NCBI RefSeq assembly: GCF_018861045.1
Contig: NZ_JAHKQJ010000005.1
Coordinates: forward strand, 372,001 to 436,000
Reading direction: 5' to 3'
Source of the DNA: Octadecabacter sp. B2R22
Lineage (GTDB): Bacteria; Pseudomonadota; Alphaproteobacteria; Rhodobacterales; Rhodobacteraceae
Length of the DNA stretch: 64,000 bases
Part shown: positions 26,547 through 35,517 of the stretch, in pieces
How positions within the stretch are numbered: position 1 is the stretch's first letter
Layout of the letters: the number at the start of each line of letters is the position of its first letter
Made by a program: the position numbers and the translations under genes
The notes under the pieces: generated by a model
What the model was told of the DNA's origin: nothing
The model's database searches: none
Seen by the model: the letters and a program-made list of their open reading frames with translations, nothing else

Positions 26547-27441
26547 GCTTGATTCTCTCGCCTCTGTTGACTGGTCCCTTATCCAAGCCTTCTTAGCGGT
26601 CGCTGAAGAGGGGTCATTGTCTGGCGCGGCACGTGTTCTTGGCGCGAGCCAACCGACCCTTGGTCGCCAGATCAAAACATTGGAACACCAGCTTAAGGCC
26701 AACCTGTTCGTGCGTCAGGCGCGAGGGTTGGTGTTAACAGAAACCGGAGCAGCCTTGGTTGGGCCCGCGCGTGCGATGCGGGATGCGATGGGTCAGATAA
26801 CGCTTACTGCGGCGGGGCAGTCGGCGCGAATCGAGGGGACTGTGCGGGTCACGGCAAGCGAAATGACCTCTCAATACCACCTTCCAGACATCATCGCGCA
26901 TATCCGGGAACAGGAACCCGAAATTGCCGTTGAACTTGTCCCGTCGGATGACAGTCGCAATTTGCTTTATCGTGAGGCTGATATTGCCGTGCGGATGTAT
27001 CGACCAGCTCAACTAGATCTGGTGACACAGCACATTGGGGACATTCCGCTGACAATGTGCGCAGCGAAAACCTATCTGGAGCGCAAAGGAAAAGGCCTGA
27101 CGCTCGACAATGTGCATCTGCACGACTTTGTTGGGTTCGATGCAAATCCCGCGATCATTGATGGCTTTAGGCAAGCCGGGATCGAAGTTACGCGGGACTT
27201 CTTCAAAGTGCGTTGTGACAACAACGCGGCCTACTGGGCTTTGGTTAGGTCTGGCTGCGGGGTCGGATTTTCGCAATTGGACATCGCCCTGAACGATCCG
27301 CTGATTGATCTCATCGACGCGGGGTTCCCCATTCCTCCATTGCCGATCTGGCTGACTGCCCACGAAGCCATGCGCCATACGCCGCGTATTCGGCGGGTTT
27401 GGGACCTACTGGCAGAAGGTCTGAAACCTTTCGTTGCATAG
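26545..27441 (+). CDS. LysR-family transcriptional regulator
   Basis: 298 residues: an N-terminal winged helix-turn-helix (about 8-66; SLSGAARVLGASQPTLGRQIKTLE) followed by a periplasmic-binding-protein-like effector domain (about 95-298). It is divergent from the SDR gene, the usual layout for a LysR regulator and its target. There is no good ribosome site before the ATG; translation may be leaderless. The effector is unknown. Confidence 0.93.
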   Translation: MLDSLASVDWSLIQAFLAVAEEGSLSGAARVLGASQPTLGRQIKTLEHQLKANLFVRQARGLVLTETGAALVGPARAMRDAMGQITLTAAGQSARIEGTVRVTASEMTSQYHLPDIIAHIREQEPEIAVELVPSDDSRNLLYREADIAVRMYRPAQLDLVTQHIGDIPLTMCAAKTYLERKGKGLTLDNVHLHDFVGFDANPAIIDGFRQAGIEVTRDFFKVRCDNNAAYWALVRSGCGVGFSQLDIALNDPLIDLIDAGFPIPPLPIWLTAHEAMRHTPRIRRVWDLLAEGLKPFVA

Positions 27442-27510
27442 CGGTTTCTTGACCAATCGGGGCTGACGGGCTAGGCGCATGCCAACACTCATCAGCTTAG
27501 GAATTTCCCC

Positions 27511-28614
27511 ATGTCGAACCCATCCCTATTGATTTTGCCCGGTGACGGCATTGGCCAAGAAGTCATGGCAGAAGTGCGCCGTGTAATTGATTGGTTCGGC
27601 GCCAAGCGCGATCTTCAGTTTGACGTCTCCGAAGACCTTGTTGGCGGCGCGGCCTACGACAAACACGGCGTGCCATTGCACGACGACACGATGGCCAAAG
27701 CGCAAGAAGTTGACGCGGTCCTTCTTGGTGCTGTTGGTGGCCCGAAGTACGACGATCTGGATTTCTCCGTTAAACCTGAACGCGGCCTTCTGCGCCTGCG
27801 CAAGGAAATGGACCTGTTCGCCAACCTGCGCCCTGCGCAGTGCTTTGACGCGCTGGCAGATTTTTCCAGCTTGAAGCCGGAACTGGTTGCGGGTCTCGAC
27901 ATCATGATCGTGCGCGAACTGACGTCTGGCGTTTACTTCGGTGAGCCGCGCGGCATCCATATGGAAGACAACATGCGTGTGGGTGTGAATACCCAGCGTT
28001 ACACCGAAGCCGAAATCGAACGTGGCGCACGTGCTGCTTTCGAATTGGCCATGAAGCGCGACAAGAAATTGTGTTCCATGGAAAAAGCCAACGTGATGGA
28101 ATCCGGCATCCTGTGGCGCGACGTCGTGACCGAAGTGCACGCCGACTACCCAGAGGTCGAACTGTCCCACATGTACGCCGACAACGGCGCGATGCAGTTG
28201 GTACGCGCCCCAAAACAGTTTGACGTTATCTACACAGACAACCTGTTTGGTGACATTTTGTCCGACTGCGCGGCGATGTTGACGGGCTCCCTTGGTATGT
28301 TGCCATCTGCGTCCCTTGGTTCCCCAATGGAGAACGGCCGCCCGAAAGCGATGTACGAACCTGTACACGGTTCTGCACCTGACATCACAGGCCAAGGCAA
28401 GGCGAACCCAATTGCCTGTATCCTTAGCTTTGCGATGGCTCTGCGTTATTCTTTCGATCAAGGCGAAGATGCGACACGTCTTGAGACTGCAATTGAAAAA
28501 GTGCTCGCTGATGGTGTTCGCACCGGCGATTTACTGAGCGATGAGAACAGCACAGCCGTAAGCACATCCGGTATGACAGACGCGATTTTGGCGGCGCTCG
28601 ACGCGTCTCTCTAA
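27511..28614 (+). CDS. leuB: 3-isopropylmalate dehydrogenase
   Basis: LeuB oxidises and decarboxylates 3-isopropylmalate to 2-oxoisocaproate with NAD, the third leucine-specific step. Motifs include [10 protein letters not shown] at the N-terminus, [26 protein letters not shown], the metal-binding aspartates around [11 protein letters not shown], and the NAD-site [18 protein letters not shown] read as VHGSAPDI and GKANP. 367 residues is normal. It is separated from leuCD by 4 kb of unrelated genes and has its own terminator. Confidence 0.97.
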   Translation: MSNPSLLILPGDGIGQEVMAEVRRVIDWFGAKRDLQFDVSEDLVGGAAYDKHGVPLHDDTMAKAQEVDAVLLGAVGGPKYDDLDFSVKPERGLLRLRKEMDLFANLRPAQCFDALADFSSLKPELVAGLDIMIVRELTSGVYFGEPRGIHMEDNMRVGVNTQRYTEAEIERGARAAFELAMKRDKKLCSMEKANVMESGILWRDVVTEVHADYPEVELSHMYADNGAMQLVRAPKQFDVIYTDNLFGDILSDCAAMLTGSLGMLPSASLGSPMENGRPKAMYEPVHGSAPDITGQGKANPIACILSFAMALRYSFDQGEDATRLETAIEKVLADGVRTGDLLSDENSTAVSTSGMTDAILAALDASL

Positions 28615-28635
28615 GACCGATCAAATGATATTGAG

Positions 28636-28665
28636 AAAGCGGCGATGAACAATCGCCGCTTTTTT
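28636..28665 (+). terminator. Intrinsic terminator of leuB
   Basis: AAAGCGGCGAT pairs with ATCGCCGCTTT over 11 bases, with a five-base loop and a T tract. Confidence 0.9.
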
Positions 28666-28714
28666 GCGTTCTATGTTAGTGCTAACGGTAACTAAGCCAC
28701 ATAGAGATTTCGGT

Positions 28715-29686
28715 ATGTCCCCTAATGCAAAAGGCGCTGTTTTTGCGCTCATCGCTTTCGCTGTTTTTGCTACTCATGACGTCTTCATCAAGACGTTGGG
28801 TGAGTTCTATTCGCCGATTCAAATCGTTTTCTTTTCGGTCCTGTTCAGTTTTCCGCTCGCCACGGTCATGCTGATGCGTGATTCCAAGCCCGGGCATCTG
28901 GTGCCGCGTCACCCGTGGTGGGTGGCCATACGCACGATTGCTTCAGTGGCCACTGCTGTGTCGGCTTTTTATGCGTTCTCGGTTCTGCCTTTGGCGCAGA
29001 CCTACGCGATCCTTTTTGCAGCGCCGCTTTTGATTACGATCCTCGCTATTCCGATTCTGGGGGAACGGGTGCGGTTGCGCCGATGGCTCGCGGTCATCGT
29101 CGGCTTGTCAGGTGTTTTTGTCGTGTTGCGACCGGGGACTACGGACCTGACTCTTGGGCATGCGGCCGCTTTGATCGCGGCAGTCGGGAGTGCGGTGGCA
29201 TCTATCATTGTGCGGCGTATCGGAGCGGATGAGCGCCCCGTTGTCATGCTTCTTTACCCATTGATGGCGAACTTTGTACTCATGGGGGCCGGACTGGCGT
29301 TTGTGTATGAACCGATGCCAATCGAACACCTTGGCCTTGTCGCGTTGGTCGCGATCTTTGCATGGACTGCAGGTCGGCTTGTCATATCGGCCTATCAGGC
29401 AGGCGAAGCAGCAATCATTGCGCCGATGCAATATAGCCAGATCATCTGGGCGACGATTTTTGGCACTTTGTTTTTCGACGAAACGATTGATGGCGCGACG
29501 ATCCTTGGTGCAGGCATTATCATCGCGTCGGGTCTTTATATTGTGCTTCGCGAAAGCCGTTCGGACGGGGAATCAACAACGCCTGTCCTGCGCACACGGT
29601 CGCGACATGAAACAGGGACATACCTGCGGGCTGGGCCGCTCTTGCGTTTGATGGGGCGGCATCCCGACAGCAAGACGCCGCGATAG
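28715..29686 (+). CDS. EamA/DMT-family transporter
   Basis: 323 residues with ten predicted membrane helices in two EamA repeats (about 5-135 and 150-282). Characteristic features are the loop LPLAQTYAILFAAPLLITIL, seen as LPLAQTYAIL, and APMQYSQIIWATIFG near the end of repeat two. The C-terminal 40 residues are basic and cytoplasmic. Members export or import small metabolites; the substrate cannot be deduced. The ATG at 28715 is chosen because an earlier in-frame start at 28664 lies within the leuB terminator. Confidence 0.9.
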   Translation: MSPNAKGAVFALIAFAVFATHDVFIKTLGEFYSPIQIVFFSVLFSFPLATVMLMRDSKPGHLVPRHPWWVAIRTIASVATAVSAFYAFSVLPLAQTYAILFAAPLLITILAIPILGERVRLRRWLAVIVGLSGVFVVLRPGTTDLTLGHAAALIAAVGSAVASIIVRRIGADERPVVMLLYPLMANFVLMGAGLAFVYEPMPIEHLGLVALVAIFAWTAGRLVISAYQAGEAAIIAPMQYSQIIWATIFGTLFFDETIDGATILGAGIIIASGLYIVLRESRSDGESTTPVLRTRSRHETGTYLRAGPLLRLMGRHPDSKTPR

Positions 29687-29828
29687 ATTACCGTTCTCTG
29701 TCCGTCATATGGTCGACGTTTTGGAGCTCTCATGATGAGGGTGCGCCCTTGAGGACAATCCTAGCTTCAGTCGGCTGCAAGAATGCCTTTTGATGCAGCG
29801 TCAAGGTGAGCGAAATTATTTCCGATTA

Positions 29829-29885
29829 TTTTACTCAGGATACTTGACCGCGCACGCGCTGCTTTGTAGTTGAGTAAAAAAGTCA
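29829..29885. promoter_or_regulatory. Possible iron-responsive operator before the ferric-binding gene
   Basis: TGA-N9-TCA at 29871-29885 fits the rhizobial/Rhodobacterales iron-responsive operator pattern. The 9-base arms TTTTACTCA (29829-29837) and TGAGTAAAA (29871-29879) also form a perfect inverted repeat around the likely promoter. The site is 18 bases from the start codon of the iron-binding gene. Confidence 0.4.
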
Positions 29886-29902
29886 GATATAGGAAAGTTC
29901 CG

Positions 29903-30916
29903 ATGACAACTAAGACACTCACTCTTGCCGCGCTGCTGCTTGGCACTGTTGCACCTGCATATGCTGAAGGCGATTTGAACCTCTATTCAGCACGCCACTA
30001 TGATACCGATGAGCGGCTCTATTCTGACTTCGAAGATGCCACGGGCATCACAATTAACCGGATTGAAGGCAAAGCTGATGAGCTTGCGGCACGTATGCAA
30101 GCCGAGGGTCAGAACTCCCCAGCGGATATTCTGATCACTGTGGACACGTCTCGTTTGGAACGCGCCAAGGACATGGGCATCTTGCAGTCGGTTGATAGCG
30201 ATATCCTCGAGGAACGCATTCCAGCCAATCTGCAAGACAGTGACAACCAATGGTTTGGGTTCTCACAGCGTGCGCGCGTGATCTTCTATGACAAAGCGGA
30301 CGTGGCAAACCCTCCGGCAACATATCTTGATCTGGCCGATCCTGCGTATGAGGGCCTCGTTTGCATTCGGTCTTCGACGAACACCTATAACCAAACGCTA
30401 TTGGCTTCGATCATTGAAAACCACGGCGAAGAAGTTGCCCGCGACTGGGCGCAGGGTGTCGTAAACAACATGGCACGTGACCCGCAGGGCGGTGACACGG
30501 ACCAGCTGCGCGGTATCGTGTCGGGCGAGTGTGAAATCGCAGTGTCTAACACTTATTACTTCGCGCGTGCGATCCGCACCGAGGTTGATGGCCTGTCAGA
30601 GAGCATTGACATGATCGGGCTGCAATGGCCAAGCCAAGACGGTGAAGGTGCACACATGAACCTGTCTGGTGCAGGTGTTGCGGCCCACGCGCCGAACCGT
30701 GAAAACGCTGTGCTGTTTTTGGAATACCTCGCGTCTGATCAAGCGCAGCAGTACTTCTCGAACGGAAATGACGAGTTCCCAGCAGTAGAAGGCGTTGAGT
30801 TGAGCGCAGAAGTCGCATCTTTGGGTGGGTTCCGCGCGGACAACGTTGACTTAAGCGCAGTTGCCAAGCAGTTGCCGTTGGCACTGACCATCTTCAATGA
30901 TGTCGGTTGGGAATAA
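29903..30916 (+). CDS. Ferric iron ABC transporter periplasmic binding protein
   Basis: 337 residues with a Sec signal peptide (cleavage near AYAEG, residue 22). It is of the FbpA/AfuA/IdiA family: LNLYSARHYDTDERLY, DILITVDTSRL, SNTYYFAR with the tyrosine pair that binds ferric iron, and a C-terminal DNVDLSAV. It would capture Fe3+ in the periplasm for the permease encoded convergently downstream. The ATG at 29903 has AGGAAAG eight bases upstream, and an iron-operator-like sequence precedes it. No ABC ATPase is in the window, so the third component lies elsewhere. Confidence 0.93.
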   Translation: MTTKTLTLAALLLGTVAPAYAEGDLNLYSARHYDTDERLYSDFEDATGITINRIEGKADELAARMQAEGQNSPADILITVDTSRLERAKDMGILQSVDSDILEERIPANLQDSDNQWFGFSQRARVIFYDKADVANPPATYLDLADPAYEGLVCIRSSTNTYNQTLLASIIENHGEEVARDWAQGVVNNMARDPQGGDTDQLRGIVSGECEIAVSNTYYFARAIRTEVDGLSESIDMIGLQWPSQDGEGAHMNLSGAGVAAHAPNRENAVLFLEYLASDQAQQYFSNGNDEFPAVEGVELSAEVASLGGFRADNVDLSAVAKQLPLALTIFNDVGWE

Positions 30917-30943
30917 AGAACGACCAAGACCTTGGATAGAATG

Positions 30944-30970
30944 GGGCGTAGCGAAAGCTGCGCCCTTTTT
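30944..30970 (+). terminator. Intrinsic terminator after the ferric-binding gene
   Basis: GGGCGTAGC, GAAA loop, GCTGCGCCC, then five T residues. One T-G mismatch is in the stem. Confidence 0.85.
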
Positions 30971-30982
30971 CTGTTGGGCTGA

Positions 30983-32647
30983 TCAGTGACGAGCGACCTT
31001 TCGGCACAGCAAGATGACAGGCAGCAATCCGATTGCGCCGATCAAAAGACTTGGCACGGCTGCTCCGTTCAGCCGTTCATCTGATGCCAAACGGTACGCC
31101 TGCACCGCCAAAGTATCAAAGTTGAAGGGCCTCATAATAAGGGTCGCGGGGAGTTCCTTCATCACGTCCACAAAGACGATTAATGCGGCCGTCAGCAGGC
31201 TTGGCGTCAGCAGTGGTACATGGACACGACGCACTGTGCCGATGGCTGACTCGCCCAGTATTCGGCTTGCCGAGTCGATATTGCGGCTGACCGAGGAAAT
31301 ACCGCCCTCATAAGCCCCCAATGCCGCGGCGAGGAACCGGATCAAATAGGCCCCGATCAAAAGCCAGATGGACCCTGTGAACAGCAGCCCTGTGGAAATG
31401 TCGAACGTCTCTCGCATCCAAGCATCGAGCGCGTTGTCAAAAGCCGCAAATGGCACGAGCAGGCCAACCGCGATCACCCCGCCCGGCACCGCATATCCGA
31501 TCCGCGCGACATATAGCGCGGCCGAGGCTGCGCGGCTGTCGCGCAACCGTGCAAAGCTGCCCAAGACAACGGCGATGATAACCGTCACCACTGCCGCAAT
31601 CGACGCCAAGGTCAGCGAATTCGTGATGAACCCAATATAACGGCTGCTGAGGAGATCCTGTTCCGAACCGATTGCCATGACCGTCAGTGCAATCACTGGA
31701 AGGACAACGCCCATCGCCACCGGAAGTCCACAAAGGATCATCGCGGCAAATTTTGAGAGACCTGTAAGTTTTATACGGCCGATGACCTCTTGGCGTTTCC
31801 CGTTTGAGAACTGCGCGCGGCCACGGTTGGCGCGTTCCAGCATGGCTAGAAGGAGCGCGAACGCCAACAGCCCAAGCGATAGTTGTGCAGCCGCACCCCT
31901 ATCGGCCATCGAGAACCAGCTTGTGTAAATACCCGTCGCAAAGGTCTGTACCCCGAAATAGGAAACCGTGCCGAAATCCGCGATGGTTTCCATCATTGTC
32001 AGCAAGACGCCCGCCGCAATAGCAGGCCGTGCGAGGGGCAAAGAAACTGTCAAAAACGCCCGCGCTGGCGACTTGCCAAGCGAGCGCGCCGCAAGGAATG
32101 TCGTCGCGCTTTGACCCAAGAAGGCAGCCCGCGCAAGAAGGTAAACATAAGGGTAGAGCACAAGCGTCAACATCATTGCCGCCCCGCCCATCGACCGGAT
32201 TTCGGGGAACCAATAATCCCGTGGCCCCCAACCCGTCAGGTCGCGTAGCAGTGTTTGCACGATACCGGGATGGTCCAGCACATGCGTATAGGCATAGGCT
32301 AACACATAGGCCGGAAAGGCCAGCGGGATGACCAAGGCGACCTCAAGCACGCGGCGGGCGGGAAAGTCGGTCATCGTGACAAGCCACGCCGCACCTGTCC
32401 CGATCATGAACGTCCCAAAACCAACGATCAAAACCAGACTGGCCGTGTTGAGCGTGTAGTCATCCAAGACGGACCCAGCGAGGTGGCGTAGGGTCTCTGT
32501 GCCGCTTGTCAGGGCAGCAAACAGGACCGCGACATGGGGCAGGATGCAAAACGCAGCGATCGCAAACACCATTGCGCCGATGGCTTTGTCAGCGAATTGC
32601 CAAAATGAGCGATGAGGCTTGATTGTTTTCTGTGAAGTGTCGGTCAT
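30983..32647 (-). CDS. Ferric iron ABC transporter permease, fused two-domain type
   Basis: 554 residues with about twelve membrane helices, made of two BPD_transp_1 units in tandem as in FbpB. Each half holds an EAA-type loop for the ATPase: AARSLGKSPARAFLTVSLPLARPA in the first half (seen as SLGKSPARAF and VSLPLARP), SRILGESAIGTVRRVHVPLL in the second (SRILGESAIG, VHVPLL). It transports iron across the inner membrane with the binding protein encoded opposite. It starts 69 bases after ccoS on the same strand, so read-through from the cco operon is possible. Confidence 0.92.
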   Translation of the reverse strand: MTDTSQKTIKPHRSFWQFADKAIGAMVFAIAAFCILPHVAVLFAALTSGTETLRHLAGSVLDDYTLNTASLVLIVGFGTFMIGTGAAWLVTMTDFPARRVLEVALVIPLAFPAYVLAYAYTHVLDHPGIVQTLLRDLTGWGPRDYWFPEIRSMGGAAMMLTLVLYPYVYLLARAAFLGQSATTFLAARSLGKSPARAFLTVSLPLARPAIAAGVLLTMMETIADFGTVSYFGVQTFATGIYTSWFSMADRGAAAQLSLGLLAFALLLAMLERANRGRAQFSNGKRQEVIGRIKLTGLSKFAAMILCGLPVAMGVVLPVIALTVMAIGSEQDLLSSRYIGFITNSLTLASIAAVVTVIIAVVLGSFARLRDSRAASAALYVARIGYAVPGGVIAVGLLVPFAAFDNALDAWMRETFDISTGLLFTGSIWLLIGAYLIRFLAAALGAYEGGISSVSRNIDSASRILGESAIGTVRRVHVPLLTPSLLTAALIVFVDVMKELPATLIMRPFNFDTLAVQAYRLASDERLNGAAVPSLLIGAIGLLPVILLCRKVARH

Positions 32648-32716
32648 GACCGCTTGCTAGCGCATTGGCCCTGCATCGTCCATCTATCGCCGAGTATTTC
32701 AGTCGGGAATAGTGGG

Positions 32717-32875
32717 TTAGTCTGCTGGATGGTCATCATAATCGTCACGCAGAATGCGCGCGCTGTCGCCTTCGGGATCATCATATTGGTCAGACCGTAA
32801 GGTCCACCAAAAGGCCACAAGCCCAAGGCAACCAAGGCCAAGAGAAACCGGAATAAGGAACGTCAGAACCTCCAT
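32717..32875 (-). CDS. ccoS: cbb3 oxidase assembly protein CcoS
   Basis: A 52-residue protein that starts MEVLTFLIPVSLGLGCLGLV (one membrane helix) and continues AFWWTLRSDQYDDPEGDS with an acidic tail. It matches CcoS, which is needed for cofactor insertion into cbb3 oxidase. It is short enough to be missed by length filters. Its start overlaps the ccoI stop by one base (TGATG), completing ccoGHIS. A longer reading frame in another phase over the same bases is a shadow. Confidence 0.93.
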   Translation of the reverse strand: MEVLTFLIPVSLGLGCLGLVAFWWTLRSDQYDDPEGDSARILRDDYDDHPAD

Positions 32876-35061
32876 CAGCGGGTCCTTAGCGCGTTCAGGG
32901 ACACAATGATCGAGCTGGACGACATGGCGATTGCTGCCGCTAAGGGCGTAGCAAAGCCAAAGAAGGCAATCGGAACGGCAATCGCATTATAGCAAGCGGC
33001 AATGCCGAAGTTTTCCAAGATGCGACGGCGCGCTGATTTGGCAATCCGTAGCCCATCTGCAATCTGTGACACGTCGGGAGCAACAAGCACCATGTCGGCC
33101 GCAACACGGGTCGCATCAAGGGCGGAGGCAGGCGCGATAGACACATGAGCAAGCGCCATGGCGGCGGTGTCATTCAGCCCGTCGCCAACCATTAACACTT
33201 TGTCGCCATCGGCGGTCATCTGTTTGAGGATCGCAGCTTTATCATCGGGCAAAATTCCGGCGCGCCAATCGGTCAGTCCAAGAGGGGTCGCAAACTGTTC
33301 AACGTTGTCGGGCGTGTCCCCAGACAGCAGTGTTATCGGAAACCCGAGATCCTTGAGCAGCTCAAGGAGCTCGGCCACGCCTGTCCGCAACGTGTCTTCA
33401 AATTCGAGCGCAATAGGCGCTTGATCACCGACGCGCAGCTGCGTGCCGTCACTCGTGCCGCCAACCCAATCCGCACGCCCAAGGGCAACAGATTGTCCGT
33501 TCCACTGGCCAGAGATACCATGACCCGCCTGTTCTTTGACGTTGGTGAGCGTCACCTCGGGTAGGTCCATCTCAGCGGCTGCTTGTGCGATGGCTTTGCT
33601 GCGCGGGTGCGCGGATGAACTGGCGAGTGCGGCGGCCACGGCCATGTCGGCAGGGGCAATGGCATCGGGATTCAGAAGGCGCGGTTGGCCAATCGTTAGA
33701 GTGCCTGTCTTGTCAAAGACCACCGCCGTGACTTCTGCCAAACGCTCCAAGGCTGTGGCGTGTTTCACCAACAGCCCTTTGCGAAACAAGGCGCCAGAGG
33801 CAACGGTGGAGACCGCCGGAACTGCAAGGCCAAGCGCACAAGGGCAAGTGATGATAAGGGTCGCAACCGCAATGTTAAGAGAGAACCGCAAATCGCCGCC
33901 CGTCAGGTACATCCACATGAGAAAGGCAGCAAACGACAGCAAGTGCACGGCTGGCGCATAAATTGCGGCGGCTCTGTCTGCGAGCGAGTTGTATTTTGAT
34001 TTCGAGTTCTCTGCGATGGCGATCAGATCAGCCAAAGCATGTAGGAACGTGTCTTTCCCGACCGCAGTGACACGAACGTGCAGCGGTCCCGTCAGGTTGA
34101 TTTCACCAGCGCGCACTTGGTCGCCAAGACGGACGGCAATTGGGTCGGACTCACCTGTTAGGAATGCGCGGTCTAATTCGCTGTCGCCATCTATAATTTC
34201 GCCATCGATTGGCATCCGCGCGCCAGGACGGACCAAGACCGTGTCGCCGACAACCAAAGTGTCCAGCGCGACCGTGTCAGGTTTGCCATCGGTCAGAAGA
34301 AGCGCGGTTGGGGCCTCTAACGCGGCGAGTTCGGTAGCGGCAGAGCGTGCGATCGTGCGCGTGCGTTGATCTAGGTACCGCCCTGCTAGCAAGAAGAAAC
34401 ACAACGACAAAGCGGCGTCGAAATAGGCATGTTCACCGGAGTTCGCGACTTCGAACAGGGACATGCCTGCCGCAAGAAAAATCGCCAACGTAATCGGAAC
34501 GTCCATGTTCAAACGCGCGACGCGAAGGGCTTTCCATGCGTTCACGTAGAAAGGTTTGGCAGCAAAAATGATCGTCGGCAGCGCGATGGCCGCGGAAATC
34601 CAATGGAACAAGTCACGCGTCGCGTCACTGGCGCCTGACCAGATCGCTACGGACAACAGCATGACGTTCATCATCGCGAAACCGGATACACCAAGACGCA
34701 TCAGGATATCGCGTGCCGCATTGTCCGATTGATCAGCCGAAAGGGTCGCTTGATCCAAGGGTTGCGCATCATAGCCCAGCCGCGCCAACGCTTCCGTGAG
34801 CATTTCGTCCGAGACATCATTGCGAGCATGAACCACGGCGCGTTTACGGGTCAGGTTTACCCGAACAGACGAAACGCCATCGATGTCCATCAGCCCGCGT
34901 TCCACGGTCGATATACAAGCCGCGCAATGCATGCTTGGCAAAGACAAAGCGATCTCTTGATCGCCCGCTTGCGCCGTGCCTGCCGCACGGGATGTCGCCA
35001 AAGACGTGGCATCACAGCCAGGGCAGGCAGACATCCTGATATGGGCGTCGGTTGCGCTCAT
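32875..35061 (-). CDS. ccoI: Copper-translocating P1B-ATPase for cbb3 oxidase
   Basis: 728 residues. An N-terminal heavy-metal-associated domain has the CXXC of MHCAACIST (about residue 45), preceded by another pair CPGC. Membrane helices follow, with the metal-translocation motif TCPCALGLAVP, the phosphorylation site DKTGTLTIG and GDGLNDTAAMALAHVS. CcoI/FixI supplies copper to the CuB centre of the cbb3 oxidase. It overlaps ccoH by four bases and ccoS by one, so translation is coupled through GHIS. Confidence 0.96.
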   Translation of the reverse strand: MSATDAHIRMSACPGCDATSLATSRAAGTAQAGDQEIALSLPSMHCAACISTVERGLMDIDGVSSVRVNLTRKRAVVHARNDVSDEMLTEALARLGYDAQPLDQATLSADQSDNAARDILMRLGVSGFAMMNVMLLSVAIWSGASDATRDLFHWISAAIALPTIIFAAKPFYVNAWKALRVARLNMDVPITLAIFLAAGMSLFEVANSGEHAYFDAALSLCFFLLAGRYLDQRTRTIARSAATELAALEAPTALLLTDGKPDTVALDTLVVGDTVLVRPGARMPIDGEIIDGDSELDRAFLTGESDPIAVRLGDQVRAGEINLTGPLHVRVTAVGKDTFLHALADLIAIAENSKSKYNSLADRAAAIYAPAVHLLSFAAFLMWMYLTGGDLRFSLNIAVATLIITCPCALGLAVPAVSTVASGALFRKGLLVKHATALERLAEVTAVVFDKTGTLTIGQPRLLNPDAIAPADMAVAAALASSSAHPRSKAIAQAAAEMDLPEVTLTNVKEQAGHGISGQWNGQSVALGRADWVGGTSDGTQLRVGDQAPIALEFEDTLRTGVAELLELLKDLGFPITLLSGDTPDNVEQFATPLGLTDWRAGILPDDKAAILKQMTADGDKVLMVGDGLNDTAAMALAHVSIAPASALDATRVAADMVLVAPDVSQIADGLRIAKSARRRILENFGIAACYNAIAVPIAFFGFATPLAAAIAMSSSSIIVSLNALRTR

Positions 35062-35516
35062 CTGTGCACAAGTACCACGATGCGCTGGCGAAACGCCGTG
35101 CCATCTTCGGCGACTGCTTCCATGCGCAAATTCCAGTTCCCTGCGGAGGTTGTGACAGGGGCAGTGTAGTTGACGCCTGTAAACAAAAAGTCGGGCGTTT
35201 GGTCGTCCCGCACGCTGGTTGCGCGGCCAAAGGTGCCGTCAAGCTCGGCCACTTCAACAGGACGACCGTCTTCGTCGGTGATGTTGAGGTGAAGTTCTTC
35301 GTCGATGACTTCGGCGGAAACCGTCCAACCCAGTGCTAACTGCGCATCACGGTCAGCATCAAAGTTCTGGCTCGCGACATACGAGTTCTTAACCTCAAGT
35401 CCCGGGAACGTTTGAACCGCGGAATAGGCGAGGAAAAGATTGACCGAGATGATGATCGCAAAGGCTCCAGCCATTCCGAAGAAGACTTTGCGGCCGGTCA
35501 ATGGGGCCATGGCCAT
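35058..35516 (-). CDS. ccoH: cbb3 oxidase assembly protein CcoH (FixH)
   Basis: 152 residues with one membrane helix near the N-terminus (VFFGMAGAFAIIISVNLFL, about 10-30) and a periplasmic beta-sandwich-like domain. The motif YSAVQTFPGLEVKNSYVASQ is typical of FixH when read as FPGLEVKNSYVASQ. It stabilises the oxidase during assembly. The ATG at 35516 lies one base after the ccoG stop and uses GGAGGATCC as its ribosome site; longer upstream starts would lie inside ccoG. Confidence 0.94.
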   Translation of the reverse strand: MAMAPLTGRKVFFGMAGAFAIIISVNLFLAYSAVQTFPGLEVKNSYVASQNFDADRDAQLALGWTVSAEVIDEELHLNITDEDGRPVEVAELDGTFGRATSVRDDQTPDFLFTGVNYTAPVTTSAGNWNLRMEAVAEDGTAFRQRIVVLVHR

Positions 35517-35517
35517 G

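Noticed and set aside
27526-28461. 311-codon open frame on the strand opposite leuB
   Set aside because: It lies entirely within leuB, is rich in His, Val and Phe in a way typical of antisense frames of biased codons, and has no recognisable domain.
29687-29828. Possible tRNA or small RNA gene in the gap after the EamA gene
   Set aside because: No cloverleaf, no T-loop consensus (GTTCRANNC) with a matching acceptor stem, and no terminator at the end.
32644-32841. 65-codon minus-strand frame over ccoS
   Set aside because: Different phase from the 52-codon CcoS frame, whose sequence is a clear family match.
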